Source: Granulicella sp. (GTDB lineage Bacteria > Acidobacteriota > Terriglobia > Terriglobales > Acidobacteriaceae). From it: 43,127 nt of DNA. Below are positions 25,589 to 34,830 of the stretch, in pieces; the first letter of the stretch is position 1; each line of letters begins with the position of its first letter. Below the pieces are notes generated by a model. It searched no databases. It was given only the letters and a program-made list of their open reading frames with translations, and was not told the origin of the DNA. The translations under genes and the position numbers were made by a program. The stretch is from assembly GCA_027335345.1 (NCBI GenBank), contig DAHWOF010000069.1, forward strand, positions 1 through 43,127, written 5' to 3'.

Positions 25589-27865
25589 GTGAATGCCATG
25601 ACAAAGGATCACACGGCCGATTCAGGCCAACCTGTGGCCGCCATCGATCCGGCCACACTCTCCCGGCGCGACCTGCTACGTTGGTCTGGAGCCGCCGGTT
25701 TTTCTGCTCTATTACCCGCGGCTTCGGCTGTTGCTCTATCCACAGAGCCGGGCGGCCCCTTGAACGCGACCGCCCATGGGGAACCAGCTCCCGCAACGCT
25801 TGCCGCCACGCCCATCCGTCCGCCGGCTGTGCCGCTGGCGGTGCGCCAACCCTATTTGAGCGCGTGGCTCCCTGCAACCCTGCTTCCGGGCGCCTGGCCT
25901 CAGTTCTGGCAGGGCAGCACGATGCAGATGGCCGGCATCGTGCGCGTCGACGGAACCGCCTATCTGTTCATGGGCGATCCGAAGCTTGCCCTGCCGGCGC
26001 CCAACGGCAATCACGGCACAGCGCACACCGTCCACGACTTCCCGCGTGCGCTGGATCAGACTGCGCTCAAAGTGAGTCCGACGTGTTCGCGGTTCGAACT
26101 GCAGGCCGCGGGTGTTGCTCTGGTGGTTGAGTTCCTCTCGCCCATCGAGCCGGGAGATCTCAAGCGCCAATCCATACCCCTGAGTTACGTTCATGTGTCG
26201 GTGCGCAGCATGGATGGCGCTCGCCACAAGGTGGAGCTTTACATGGACATCGGCGGAGATTGGGTGAGCGGAGATCGCAGCCAGAAGATTACCGCGCGTC
26301 TGATGCATGCCAAAGGCGTGCGTACCTGGACACTGCAACTGGAGCAGCCGCAGCCGCTCACCGAGCAGAAGGAGTTTGCCGCCTGGGGCAGCATCCTCTG
26401 GGCGACACGCCAACACCACGGTCTGAGCGTACAGTCCGGTTACGGTCCGGCGGTGCGCGGCCAGTTTGCCCGTCATGGCAGCTTGATCGCCGGCAGCGAT
26501 AGCGGCCCCTATCCCATCGGCCAGCATCCGCCTGTGTTTGGCTTCAGCGTAGACCTGGGCCAGGTCGGAGCCACGGCCAAGCGCACCACGTTCAGCATCG
26601 GCCACGTCCGGCAGCCGGCGATCAACTATCTTGGCAAGCATCTGGCGCCGCTCTGGACCAGTTACTTCAAGGGGTGGGAGGAGATGCAGGAGTTTTTTCA
26701 TCAGGATGCCGACGCCGCCTCCGAACGCGCCGGCCGTCTGGATGCGAAAGTCGTCAAAGACGCGCGCGATGTTGGCGGCACAGCCTACGAAGGTCTGTGT
26801 GTCCTGGCGCTGCGCCAGGCCTATGGCGGCACAGAACTGGTGCAGGGGCTGGACGGGGAGCCGTGGGCGTTTCTCAAGGAGATTTCAAGCGATGGCAATG
26901 TCTCGACGGTCGACGTCTTGTATCCCGCGGCTCCGGTCTGGATGTATTTGGATCCGGGCTATCTGAAGCTTCTGTTGACGCCGCTGCTGGCCTATGCCGA
27001 GAAGGGTGGTTGGCCTGGGGTCTTCGCCGAGCACGATCTAGGCGCCGCCTATCCCAACGCGACTGGGCACAACGACGGCAAAGAGGAAGACATGCCAGTG
27101 GAGGAATCGGGTGACATGCTGATTCTGGTGGCGGCTTTGCTGCGCTGCGCCATGGCGGAAGACGCCAAGGCCTTCGTCACTGAGCATTACCGGATTCTGA
27201 AGCAGTGGGCTGATTTTCTGACCCGTAACCTGCCCGATCCAGGCTTTCAGAATCAGACCGACGACTTTGCCGGTTCGATTGCGCACAGCGTCAACCTGGC
27301 CATCAAGGGCATTGTCGCGGTGGCGGCGATGGGACAGATCGCAACCGCCGCCAACCAGCCAGAGCAGGCCGCCCACTACCGGAGCCTGGCCGAAGAGTAC
27401 ATGAAGTTCTGGATTCAACATGCAACCGATCCATCCGCGGAGCATCTGGACTTGACTTACAACGGCGCGGGTGGAGGCGATGGCACCTGGGGCACGCTGT
27501 ACAACGGATTCGCGGACCGGATGCTGGCCACCGGGCTGATTCCTGAGTCGATCCGCAAGATGCAGGCGGCATGGTACGCCAAGGTCAGCAATGCCTTTGG
27601 CCTGCCCCTGCAAACGCCGCATAGCTACTCCAAGACCGACTGGGAGATGTTCACCGCAGCCTGGCTGGCCGATGAGCCCATTGAGCAACAACTGATGGAA
27701 CGCGTCTATGCCTACGCCAACACCACACCCCAACGGCTGCCTTTCAGCGACTGGTACAGCAGTGTGACAGGGAACAGCCTGGCCTTCCGGGCGCGCCCAG
27801 TGCAGGGCGGCATCTTCGCCCCGCTGGCTGTGAGGGCGACTTCCTCGCAAAAGACGGACGGTTAA
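25589..27865 (+). CDS. Tat-exported glutaminase-like protein (GtaA/DUF4965 family)
   Basis: This 758-residue protein has a twin-arginine signal (SRRDLL at 25-30 followed by a hydrophobic Ala-rich stretch), so it is exported folded. The rest matches the glutaminase A-like family (DUF5127/DUF4965/DUF1793). It has an N-terminal beta-rich part (about 80-370) and a helical (alpha/alpha)-barrel-like part (about 400-750) with AYPNATGHNDGKEEDMPVEE and SIAHSVNLAIKGI. The fungal relatives are called glutaminases, but the bacterial reaction is poorly established and a glycoside-acting role is possible. It is followed after 36 bp by the CocE-like hydrolase, a likely two-gene operon. The start has weak ribosome-site support; the ATG at codon 4 is an alternative. 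Confidence 0.85.
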   Translation: MNAMTKDHTADSGQPVAAIDPATLSRRDLLRWSGAAGFSALLPAASAVALSTEPGGPLNATAHGEPAPATLAATPIRPPAVPLAVRQPYLSAWLPATLLPGAWPQFWQGSTMQMAGIVRVDGTAYLFMGDPKLALPAPNGNHGTAHTVHDFPRALDQTALKVSPTCSRFELQAAGVALVVEFLSPIEPGDLKRQSIPLSYVHVSVRSMDGARHKVELYMDIGGDWVSGDRSQKITARLMHAKGVRTWTLQLEQPQPLTEQKEFAAWGSILWATRQHHGLSVQSGYGPAVRGQFARHGSLIAGSDSGPYPIGQHPPVFGFSVDLGQVGATAKRTTFSIGHVRQPAINYLGKHLAPLWTSYFKGWEEMQEFFHQDADAASERAGRLDAKVVKDARDVGGTAYEGLCVLALRQAYGGTELVQGLDGEPWAFLKEISSDGNVSTVDVLYPAAPVWMYLDPGYLKLLLTPLLAYAEKGGWPGVFAEHDLGAAYPNATGHNDGKEEDMPVEESGDMLILVAALLRCAMAEDAKAFVTEHYRILKQWADFLTRNLPDPGFQNQTDDFAGSIAHSVNLAIKGIVAVAAMGQIATAANQPEQAAHYRSLAEEYMKFWIQHATDPSAEHLDLTYNGAGGGDGTWGTLYNGFADRMLATGLIPESIRKMQAAWYAKVSNAFGLPLQTPHSYSKTDWEMFTAAWLADEPIEQQLMERVYAYANTTPQRLPFSDWYSSVTGNSLAFRARPVQGGIFAPLAVRATSSQKTDG

Positions 27866-27901
27866 ACCTACGCTTTACAGTTTGCTGGAAGAGGAGATGG
27901 A

Positions 27902-29911
27902 ATGCGCCTGGGGACGTTTCGGCTGTGTCTTTGTATGGGTCTGACGGCCATGGTTGCCGCAGCCTCTACGGCTTGGGGTTGGCCGGCGGCCTCCGCGGCG
28001 CGGGTGATCGAGTTGCCTCCGATATCGGCGAGGGCGCAGAATGCACCGGCCACGAATCAATACCACGGGCCGATGTATGTGCGTTCCGAGGTGATGATTC
28101 CGATGCGCGACGGGGTGAAGCTGCATACAGTGGTGCTGCGTCCGCTGGGCAGTGCGGATGGCGGGCCGCCGCTGCCGTTTCTGATGGAGCGCACGCCTTA
28201 CGGAGTGAAGGGCGTGAGCAGCACGATGTTGGAGATGATGAAGCCGGAGTTGGCCGGCAGCGGCTACATCTTTGTCTTCCAGGATATTCGCGGCCGCTAT
28301 GCGTCGGGCGGAAAGTTCGTCATGAACCGGCCGATCGTGGCGCACAACACCGCGCGCGATGTGGATGAGACCACCGATACCAATGACACCGTCAACTGGC
28401 TGCTCCGCCATGTGCCCAATAACAATGGCAGGGTGGGGGTGATGGGAATCAGCTATCCCGGCTTTCTGGCCATGATGGCCGGCCTGGATGCGAACCCGGC
28501 GGTGAAGGCCGTGAGTCCGCAGGCGCCCATGACCGACGTGTGGATGGGAGATGATTTCTTCCACAATGGGGCCTTTCGGGAGTCCTACGGGTTTGATTAT
28601 GTGCAGGAGATGGAGGCGCAGAAGACGGATGAAGTGGTCAGCTCGAATGAGGATCAGTACCGTTTCTTTCTGGACCATGTGAACTTTGCGGGCGCCGCGC
28701 AGGCGGCAGGGATGTCTCATCTGCCAACGGCGGAGATGTTCCTTACCCAACCGACCTACACTCCTTTCTGGCAGGCGATGGCCGTGCAACCGCACTTGGC
28801 GCAGCCGGAGGTTCCTACGCTGGAGGTGGGCGGATACTGGGACCAGGAGGATATGTGGGGAACCCAGGCTGAGTACGCAGCGCTGCGGGCTCATGAGGCT
28901 CCTGGCCAACCGTTGCATCGCGTCTTCCTGGTGCTGGGGCCGTGGAACCATGGAGGCTGGGCGTTTGGGCCGGGGGACAAGCTGGGTGGAAAGTTTGGCA
29001 CGATCCAATTTGCCGGACAGGATACGGGCGCTTACTACCGCGCGCACTTTGAAGCCCCTTTCTTTGAGTTTTATCTCAAGGGCAAAGCAGGCTTCGATCT
29101 GCAGGACACGGCCAGCTTCCGCACCGGCGAGAATCAGTGGCATCGCTATGCGATATGGCCGCCCCAGGCTGGATATCACTCAACGCGCGCCTATCTGGAG
29201 CCGGAGAATACCCTGAGCTTTGCAGCGCCCAAGGGAGCGGAGGGTGTGAAGGCCGCGACCTATGTGGCTGATCCCGCTCACCCGGTCCCTTATCGGAACC
29301 GGCCCATCCAGTCGACCTATGGGCAGGGTTCTACGTGGAGAACATGGCTGGCGGAGGACCAGCGGTTTGTGAGCTCACGCAAGGATCTGGCCAACTTTGA
29401 GACACCGGTGCTGCGTAGTGATGTGACGGTGACTGGCGATGTGGTGGCGGATCTGTACGCGGCGACTACGGGAACGGATGCGGACTGGATTGTGAAGCTG
29501 ATCGATGTCTATCCGGTCAACGCCGCTGGAGTGAGCTCTCCGGAGATGGGCAAGGCCTCCGCGGCTCCCGGCGCGAAGGGTGGATATGAGTTGATGGTGG
29601 CAGAGGAGATTCTGCGCGGTCGCTACCGCCACAGTTTTACCCATCCGGAACCGGTGAAACCAGGACAGATCGTGGAGTATCGGTGGAGTTTGCACGGCGT
29701 CGACCATACCTTTTTAAAGGGGCATCGGATGATGGTGGAGGTACAGTCGAGCTGGTTTCCGCTCTATGACCGGAATCCGCAGACCTATGTGGAAAACATC
29801 ATGACCGCGCCGGCTTCGGCCTATCGGGCCGAGAGGGTCTCCGTCTACGGCTCGGCAAAGTATCCATCTCACCTGGATCTGCCTGTGTCGGATGGTTCGG
29901 TGCTTCCGTAA
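27902..29911 (+). CDS. Exported CocE/NonD-type alpha/beta hydrolase (X-Pro peptidase / alpha-amino-acid ester hydrolase family)
   Basis: This 669-residue protein has a signal peptide (about 1-33). The serine hydrolase domain carries nucleophile Ser184 in GISYPGF, an acidic segment WDQEDMWG (Asp314/Asp317, one of them catalytic) and the catalytic His350 in GPWNHGGW. A C-terminal jelly-roll domain (about 430-660) is typical of S15/CocE enzymes. It probably cleaves amino-acid esters or amides, or N-terminal peptides, in the periplasm. GAGGAG 5 bases before the ATG fixes the start. Its position just after the glutaminase-like gene suggests shared use of amino-acid-containing substrates. Confidence 0.92.
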   Translation: MRLGTFRLCLCMGLTAMVAAASTAWGWPAASAARVIELPPISARAQNAPATNQYHGPMYVRSEVMIPMRDGVKLHTVVLRPLGSADGGPPLPFLMERTPYGVKGVSSTMLEMMKPELAGSGYIFVFQDIRGRYASGGKFVMNRPIVAHNTARDVDETTDTNDTVNWLLRHVPNNNGRVGVMGISYPGFLAMMAGLDANPAVKAVSPQAPMTDVWMGDDFFHNGAFRESYGFDYVQEMEAQKTDEVVSSNEDQYRFFLDHVNFAGAAQAAGMSHLPTAEMFLTQPTYTPFWQAMAVQPHLAQPEVPTLEVGGYWDQEDMWGTQAEYAALRAHEAPGQPLHRVFLVLGPWNHGGWAFGPGDKLGGKFGTIQFAGQDTGAYYRAHFEAPFFEFYLKGKAGFDLQDTASFRTGENQWHRYAIWPPQAGYHSTRAYLEPENTLSFAAPKGAEGVKAATYVADPAHPVPYRNRPIQSTYGQGSTWRTWLAEDQRFVSSRKDLANFETPVLRSDVTVTGDVVADLYAATTGTDADWIVKLIDVYPVNAAGVSSPEMGKASAAPGAKGGYELMVAEEILRGRYRHSFTHPEPVKPGQIVEYRWSLHGVDHTFLKGHRMMVEVQSSWFPLYDRNPQTYVENIMTAPASAYRAERVSVYGSAKYPSHLDLPVSDGSVLP

Positions 29912-30424
29912 GGAATCGCTTTGAGGTGCGCATTTTTCTGACGATGGATGTTCCCACGCGGATGCAAGGACTCGCCTCTTTTTACGGAAGTGTCCCGTGA
30001 TGCAGAGTCTCCGCAGGACCCCGAAAGGAAGCTGGAGGTCTGCAAACGAGTGGGCAGGGGATCTTGGAGCTTCATGAGGCACAGAGATCTCGCGAGGAAA
30101 CTTTTGTGGCGCCTGTTCCGTAACCAAGAAAGCGTAGGTAGAGAGAAGTCAGATGGTTGCGCCAGGATTCCCGCCTCCCGGCTCGCTCTCTGCGAACAAG
30201 GCGCCAAAGGCAAGAGAGCGCGGCTACGCTCAACGCATCTAGATTCGCTCGAGGCATCCAAGGGTTCCAGTCCAGTACGATGGGTTGCTTTGCTTTCGTC
30301 TGGCTGTACCGGAAGAACAATAAGGCCTCTCTGCTCAGCGTCTCCATTTGTCATCGGTTCGGAGTGGCCGCGGGGCGATGGCTGATGCAGTAGCCGCCAA
30401 AGTGGGATGAAGGATAGAAGAACC
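29912..30424. other. Spacer without a recognisable gene
   Basis: About 500 bp between the CocE-like gene and the DUF5666 protein. Open frames on both strands lack family-like sequence. I see no strong terminator or promoter. Confidence 0.4.
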
Positions 30425-31630
30425 ATGCGAAGGATGAAGACAGTCAGAGGGAGCATTCGCGGATGGAAGAGATCGGCTCTCGCGGTTGGCTTAGCCCTGA
30501 TCCTGGGGCTGTGCGCCGGGTTGGCCTGCGCGCGTCAGGCTGCGGCCCAAGGAGCAGCGCCGGCGGTCCAGCAGATGATGGGCACGGTGGAAGCGACCAG
30601 CGCGTCCGGGTTCACGCTCACCACGGCCGCCGGGCAGAAAGTGAGTGTTGCGGTACCGGCTTCGGCCAAGGTTCTGGTGGTGGCGCCGGGCAGCAAGGAT
30701 CTCAGCTCGGCCACCCAGGGAACGCTTGCGGATGTCGCGGTGGGAGACCGCGCACTGGTCTCCGGCGCTACGGAGGCGCAGGGAGTCACCGCGCTGCGCG
30801 TGATCCTGATGAAGGCTCAGGCCATCGAGGCGTCGCAGGAAGCGGAGGAACAGGCGTGGCGGAAAGGCGGCGGTGGCATCGTGAAATCGGTGGATGCGGC
30901 TGCCGGAAAGATCGTGATCACCAGTGGACTGAAGGCGGTGACAGTGCTGGTCTCGCCGAAGACGGTGATTCGCCGCTACGCGCCCGGCTCGGTACGGTTT
31001 GCCGACGCGCGGCCGAGCACCATCGGAGAGATTCAAAAGGGCGATCAACTCCTGGTGAAGGGCGCCAGGTCGGCAGACGGAAGTACGATAACGGCTGATG
31101 CGCTGGTGACCGGAAGCTTTGGAAACTACTCAGGATTGATTGCGTCAGTCAATCAACAGACGGGAACGATTTCGCTCAAGGATCTGGCCACCAAGAAGAT
31201 GGTTACGGTTGCGGTTACCCCGGCCAGCGACCTGCGTAGTCTTCCCACGGCGGTGGCTGCCCAACTCGCCGCGCAGATGCGGAGCGCAGGCCATGGAGGC
31301 GGTCGTCCAGCCCCAGGGGCGCAGTGGCACGGAACTCCTCCCCCTCAGAATGGAGCCGAACGCGCTGGGCAAGCCGGGATGAGTCTATCCCGTATGCTCT
31401 CGCGGCTGCCCACAGAGACGCTGTCCGGGCTCAAGAAGGGTGATGCGGTCATGATTGTGGCTACTTTGCCCGGGCCTGGTCAGCCGACAGCGCAGGCCGT
31501 GACGCTTCTGACCGGCGTAGAACCGATTCTGAGGGCCTCTCCCAAGGGCCAGTCGATGACGCTCTCACCCTGGAGCCTCGGCGGCAGCCCCGGGGGTGAG
31601 GGTGGCGGCCAAGAAGGACCGCAGCAATAA
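30425..31630 (+). CDS. Exported DUF5666-domain protein
   Basis: This protein of about 401 residues has an N-terminal signal peptide (hydrophobic run ALAVGLALILGLCAGLACA). Three to four repeats of a beta-rich module follow, with the pattern GTVEATSASGFTLTTAAGQ ... GDRALVSG and SGLIASVNQQTGTISLKD, as in DUF5666. The C-terminus is Gly/Pro/Gln-rich. Its function is unknown; such proteins are frequent in acidobacterial genomes and are presumably periplasmic or surface located. The start at 30425 is chosen because AGAAG precedes it; ATG 30407 lacks a ribosome site. It lies 227 bp before the Oar-like receptor on the same strand and may be functionally paired with it. Confidence 0.75.
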   Translation: MRRMKTVRGSIRGWKRSALAVGLALILGLCAGLACARQAAAQGAAPAVQQMMGTVEATSASGFTLTTAAGQKVSVAVPASAKVLVVAPGSKDLSSATQGTLADVAVGDRALVSGATEAQGVTALRVILMKAQAIEASQEAEEQAWRKGGGGIVKSVDAAAGKIVITSGLKAVTVLVSPKTVIRRYAPGSVRFADARPSTIGEIQKGDQLLVKGARSADGSTITADALVTGSFGNYSGLIASVNQQTGTISLKDLATKKMVTVAVTPASDLRSLPTAVAAQLAAQMRSAGHGGGRPAPGAQWHGTPPPQNGAERAGQAGMSLSRMLSRLPTETLSGLKKGDAVMIVATLPGPGQPTAQAVTLLTGVEPILRASPKGQSMTLSPWSLGGSPGGEGGGQEGPQQ

Positions 31631-31857
31631 CACGGCTGCCACGCGGATGGATTCAGTCGAGCCGGTTGTTTGAGGAGCGACCGGGCGAGCAAAGAACATC
31701 TTTTTGGGACAGGCGACCTCGGCTGTTGAATCTCACAGTGTGCGGCCAGGTCCGTTGGCAAGCAAGCTGGGACTCGGGGTCGCCGACGAAGGCCCCCAGG
31801 GCGCCTGAGCGGTCTGGATCTTCGATGAGAGAACGTGGGAAAGGATGACGGAGAAGA

Positions 31858-34725
31858 ATGAAGTTTGAGAGGATCTCGGCTTTCGTGTTGAGGGGTTGTC
31901 TGGTTGGATTGGTCCTGTCTTGGGGAGTCGGACTGGCTCCGGCCCAGGCCGGAGCACAAACCGGGATCCAGCAGCCATCCGCCTCGGCTCAGGCGACGGT
32001 CCATGGCGTGGTCACCGATCCTGACGGAGCTCTGATCCCGGGGGCAACCGTCACCCTCAAGCCGGCACACGGATCGGCGATATCGGTAAGGTCCGGTTCC
32101 GATGGAACGTTTCAAATGGCCGTAAGGCCGGGAACCTATGCGGTTCAGGTCTCGATGCCGGGCTTTGCTCCTTACTCGGTCGCCGCATTCAAGGTCTCGG
32201 CTGGAAGCACGACGCTCAATGCCAAGTTGCAGATTGGGGTGCAGTCGCAGGTGGTGAACGTGCATGCCAATAACGGGATGCAGTTGAGCGTCAGTCCAGC
32301 TTCGAACCAAAGCGCCCTTGAGATTTCAGGCAATGCGCTGAATGCTCTGTCCGATGATCCCAATGAACTGCAGAGCGAGTTGATGGCGCTGGCCGGGCCA
32401 TCGGCCGGGCCTAACGGCGGGCAGATCTACGTGGATGGGTTCACCGGCGGGCAGTTACCCCCCAAATCATCGATTCTGGAGATTTTTGTCAATCGCGATC
32501 CCTACTCGGTGGAGTATGACCAACTGGGGTACGGACGCATCGAGATTCTCACCAAGCCTGGAACCCAGCAACTCCACGGCAATCTTCAGGTCGATGGGCA
32601 AGCATCTCAGTTCGACACGCTGGACCCATTGGAGCCCGGATACCAGCCGCCGTATCACACCATCTTTTCGTTTGGAAACCTCACTGGCCCGATAACCCAC
32701 AAGTCATCCTACAACTTCGGTGGAACGTACCGGCAGATTCAGCAGGATGAGTATACCAACGCCCAGATTGCGGCTCCCGCGCCGGGTTCCAGCACGCTCT
32801 GCCAGCCGGGCGATACAACCTGCGTGCAGACGGGGTATCAGATCTCAACCTACTTTCCCCAGACGCGCATGGACATTAACCCAAGGGTGGATTTTTCCCT
32901 GGGCAACAACAATGTGTTGACGGCGCGGTATCAATATATAAACAATACGGCGACCAACGACGGGATCGGCAGCCTTGACCTGCCGCAAACCGGCTATAAC
33001 ACCAACACATTGTTCAACGTACTTCAGTTGAGCGATACAGAGGTATGGAATACTCACGTCGTCAGCCAGACGCGGTTCGAGTATCAGCGTCAGCACATAA
33101 CCACGACGCCGGTCAGCACGCTTCCTTCGCTCAACGTTGAGGGTCTATTCACCTCCGGAGGTTACGGTGCGCAGAGCCTGAGCGATCATCAGGACTACTT
33201 CGAGTTTCAGAGCTATAACTCCTATCAGCGTGGACACAACTTTATCCGTTTCGGAGGGCGTCTGCGGGCTGAGCGTGAGGCGGAGAATACGGAAAACAAT
33301 ACCAACGGATCGTTTACCTATGCGGACTTTGCCGACTATCTTGCGGGAAAGCCAAGTCTGTTTACCTTTACCACGATTAACAATCACAAGATCGGAGACT
33401 GGTATGCCGATCTGGGTATGTTCCTGGAGAATCAGTGGACACCGCAAAAGAATCTGACCGTTACCTATGGCTTCCGCTATGAGACGCAGAACCACCTCTC
33501 CGATCACCATGACATTGCGCCGCGATTGGAGGCGGACTACGGCCTGTTTGCCAAGCATGGCGCTCCGAAGACTGTTGTCAGGGCCGGATTCGGTTACTTC
33601 TTCACCCGTTTCAAACAGCCCGACATCCTGATTCTGGAGCAGGAAAACGGCAAGAACGAGACGGTGTACACGGAGAATAACCCTTCCACGGCGTGCAATC
33701 CCTCTGCATCGGACTTGATAGCGGCCTGTGGCGCTACTGCGACGGCGCAGACCATTTACACCGCAGCGCCGAATCTGAGGTCATCCTATATCGAGGTGAC
33801 GAGCGTGGGGGTGGACCAGCAGGTGGGGCGCGATGGCACCATCTCGATCAACTTCCTGCACTCGCTGGGACTGCATCAGCTTGCGACCCAGAACATTGGA
33901 TACAACTTTGCAAACCCCAGCCTGAGCACGGCGGACTATCAGTTCTTCACCGAAGGGGCATTCCACCAGAATGAATTGATCTTCCATGGCCACTTGCAGA
34001 TGCCCATGGGCATCTCGATGTTTGGCTACGATGCGGTGAACTTTGCGAAGGGCGATACCTCTGGAGCAGGGGCGGATATCTCCGTGCCGGGCAATATTCA
34101 TGCTGACTATGGCCGAACCACCTTTGATGTACGCGACCGTCTCTTCATGGCCGGCTCGATCGAGCTTCCTCTGGCCTTTGAATTCAGTCCGTTCATGATC
34201 TTTCAAACCGGTCAGCCATACAACATCACCACGGGCTTCGACAATCTCAACGATACCTTCTTCAACTATCGTCCGGACCTGGTGACCGGAGTTGTGCCCA
34301 ATGGGACCACGATCAAGTCGATTCCAGGCTGCGGTACGTTCGCGCAGGAGGGGGTGGTTCCCGGCGCGCCGTTGGCTCCCATTAATCCCTGCTCAGGGCC
34401 CTCGGAGTTTACCCTGAATGTCCGCTTGACCAAGACCTTCGGCTTTGGACCAAGGTTGCAGCCCGGCAATAATTTCGGGCAAGGTCCTTTTGGCCACCAC
34501 GGCCATCATCCTGGCGGTCCGGGTATGGCCGCCCCTTCAGGCCGGCGTTACAACATCGCCTTTGGCCTGCAAGTGCAGGACCTGTTCGACAACGAAGACC
34601 TGGCCCCGCCGGTCGGCGTGCTCTCTTCCTCTGATTTTGGGCAGTCAATCCAGATTGACGGCGGCCCCTATACCACCGCGAGCGCTCTGCGGCGGATCAC
34701 GCTGCAGACGAACTTCTTCTTCTAA
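31858..34725 (+). CDS. Oar-like TonB-dependent outer-membrane receptor with carboxypeptidase-regulatory domain
   Basis: This 955-residue protein has a signal peptide (about 1-31). An N-terminal carboxypeptidase-regulatory-like beta domain follows (VHGVVTDPDGALIPGATVTLK at about 48-68), then a plug-like region (IYVDGFTGGQLPP and YGRIEILTKPGTQQLHG) and a long beta-barrel with many aromatic/polar strand motifs. It ends in ITLQTNFFF, with the terminal Phe needed for outer-membrane assembly. This architecture is typical of the expanded Oar/TonB-receptor families of Acidobacteria. The ligand is unknown, possibly an oligosaccharide or peptide. A His/Gly-rich stretch (GHHGHHPGGPG, about residue 880) is unusual. 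GGAG about 5 bases before the ATG supports the start. Confidence 0.9.
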   Translation: MKFERISAFVLRGCLVGLVLSWGVGLAPAQAGAQTGIQQPSASAQATVHGVVTDPDGALIPGATVTLKPAHGSAISVRSGSDGTFQMAVRPGTYAVQVSMPGFAPYSVAAFKVSAGSTTLNAKLQIGVQSQVVNVHANNGMQLSVSPASNQSALEISGNALNALSDDPNELQSELMALAGPSAGPNGGQIYVDGFTGGQLPPKSSILEIFVNRDPYSVEYDQLGYGRIEILTKPGTQQLHGNLQVDGQASQFDTLDPLEPGYQPPYHTIFSFGNLTGPITHKSSYNFGGTYRQIQQDEYTNAQIAAPAPGSSTLCQPGDTTCVQTGYQISTYFPQTRMDINPRVDFSLGNNNVLTARYQYINNTATNDGIGSLDLPQTGYNTNTLFNVLQLSDTEVWNTHVVSQTRFEYQRQHITTTPVSTLPSLNVEGLFTSGGYGAQSLSDHQDYFEFQSYNSYQRGHNFIRFGGRLRAEREAENTENNTNGSFTYADFADYLAGKPSLFTFTTINNHKIGDWYADLGMFLENQWTPQKNLTVTYGFRYETQNHLSDHHDIAPRLEADYGLFAKHGAPKTVVRAGFGYFFTRFKQPDILILEQENGKNETVYTENNPSTACNPSASDLIAACGATATAQTIYTAAPNLRSSYIEVTSVGVDQQVGRDGTISINFLHSLGLHQLATQNIGYNFANPSLSTADYQFFTEGAFHQNELIFHGHLQMPMGISMFGYDAVNFAKGDTSGAGADISVPGNIHADYGRTTFDVRDRLFMAGSIELPLAFEFSPFMIFQTGQPYNITTGFDNLNDTFFNYRPDLVTGVVPNGTTIKSIPGCGTFAQEGVVPGAPLAPINPCSGPSEFTLNVRLTKTFGFGPRLQPGNNFGQGPFGHHGHHPGGPGMAAPSGRRYNIAFGLQVQDLFDNEDLAPPVGVLSSSDFGQSIQIDGGPYTTASALRRITLQTNFFF

Positions 34726-34753
34726 GAGGAAGTCGAAAGGCCGGGCACTGGGA

Positions 34754-34776
34754 CCCGAAGGGCGCTCGCCTTCGGG
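34754..34776. terminator. Bidirectional hairpin between receptor and aldehyde dehydrogenase genes
   Basis: CCCGAAGG (34754-34761) and CCTTCGGG (34769-34776) form a perfect 8-bp stem with a 7-base loop, located between two convergent gene ends (34725 and 34831). No T-run follows, but the position fits a shared transcription end. Confidence 0.5.
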
Positions 34777-34830
34777 CGCAAACCGGAAGGGCTGCGCCAG
34801 AGGCTCGCTCCTGAACTTTGCAGCCGGTCC

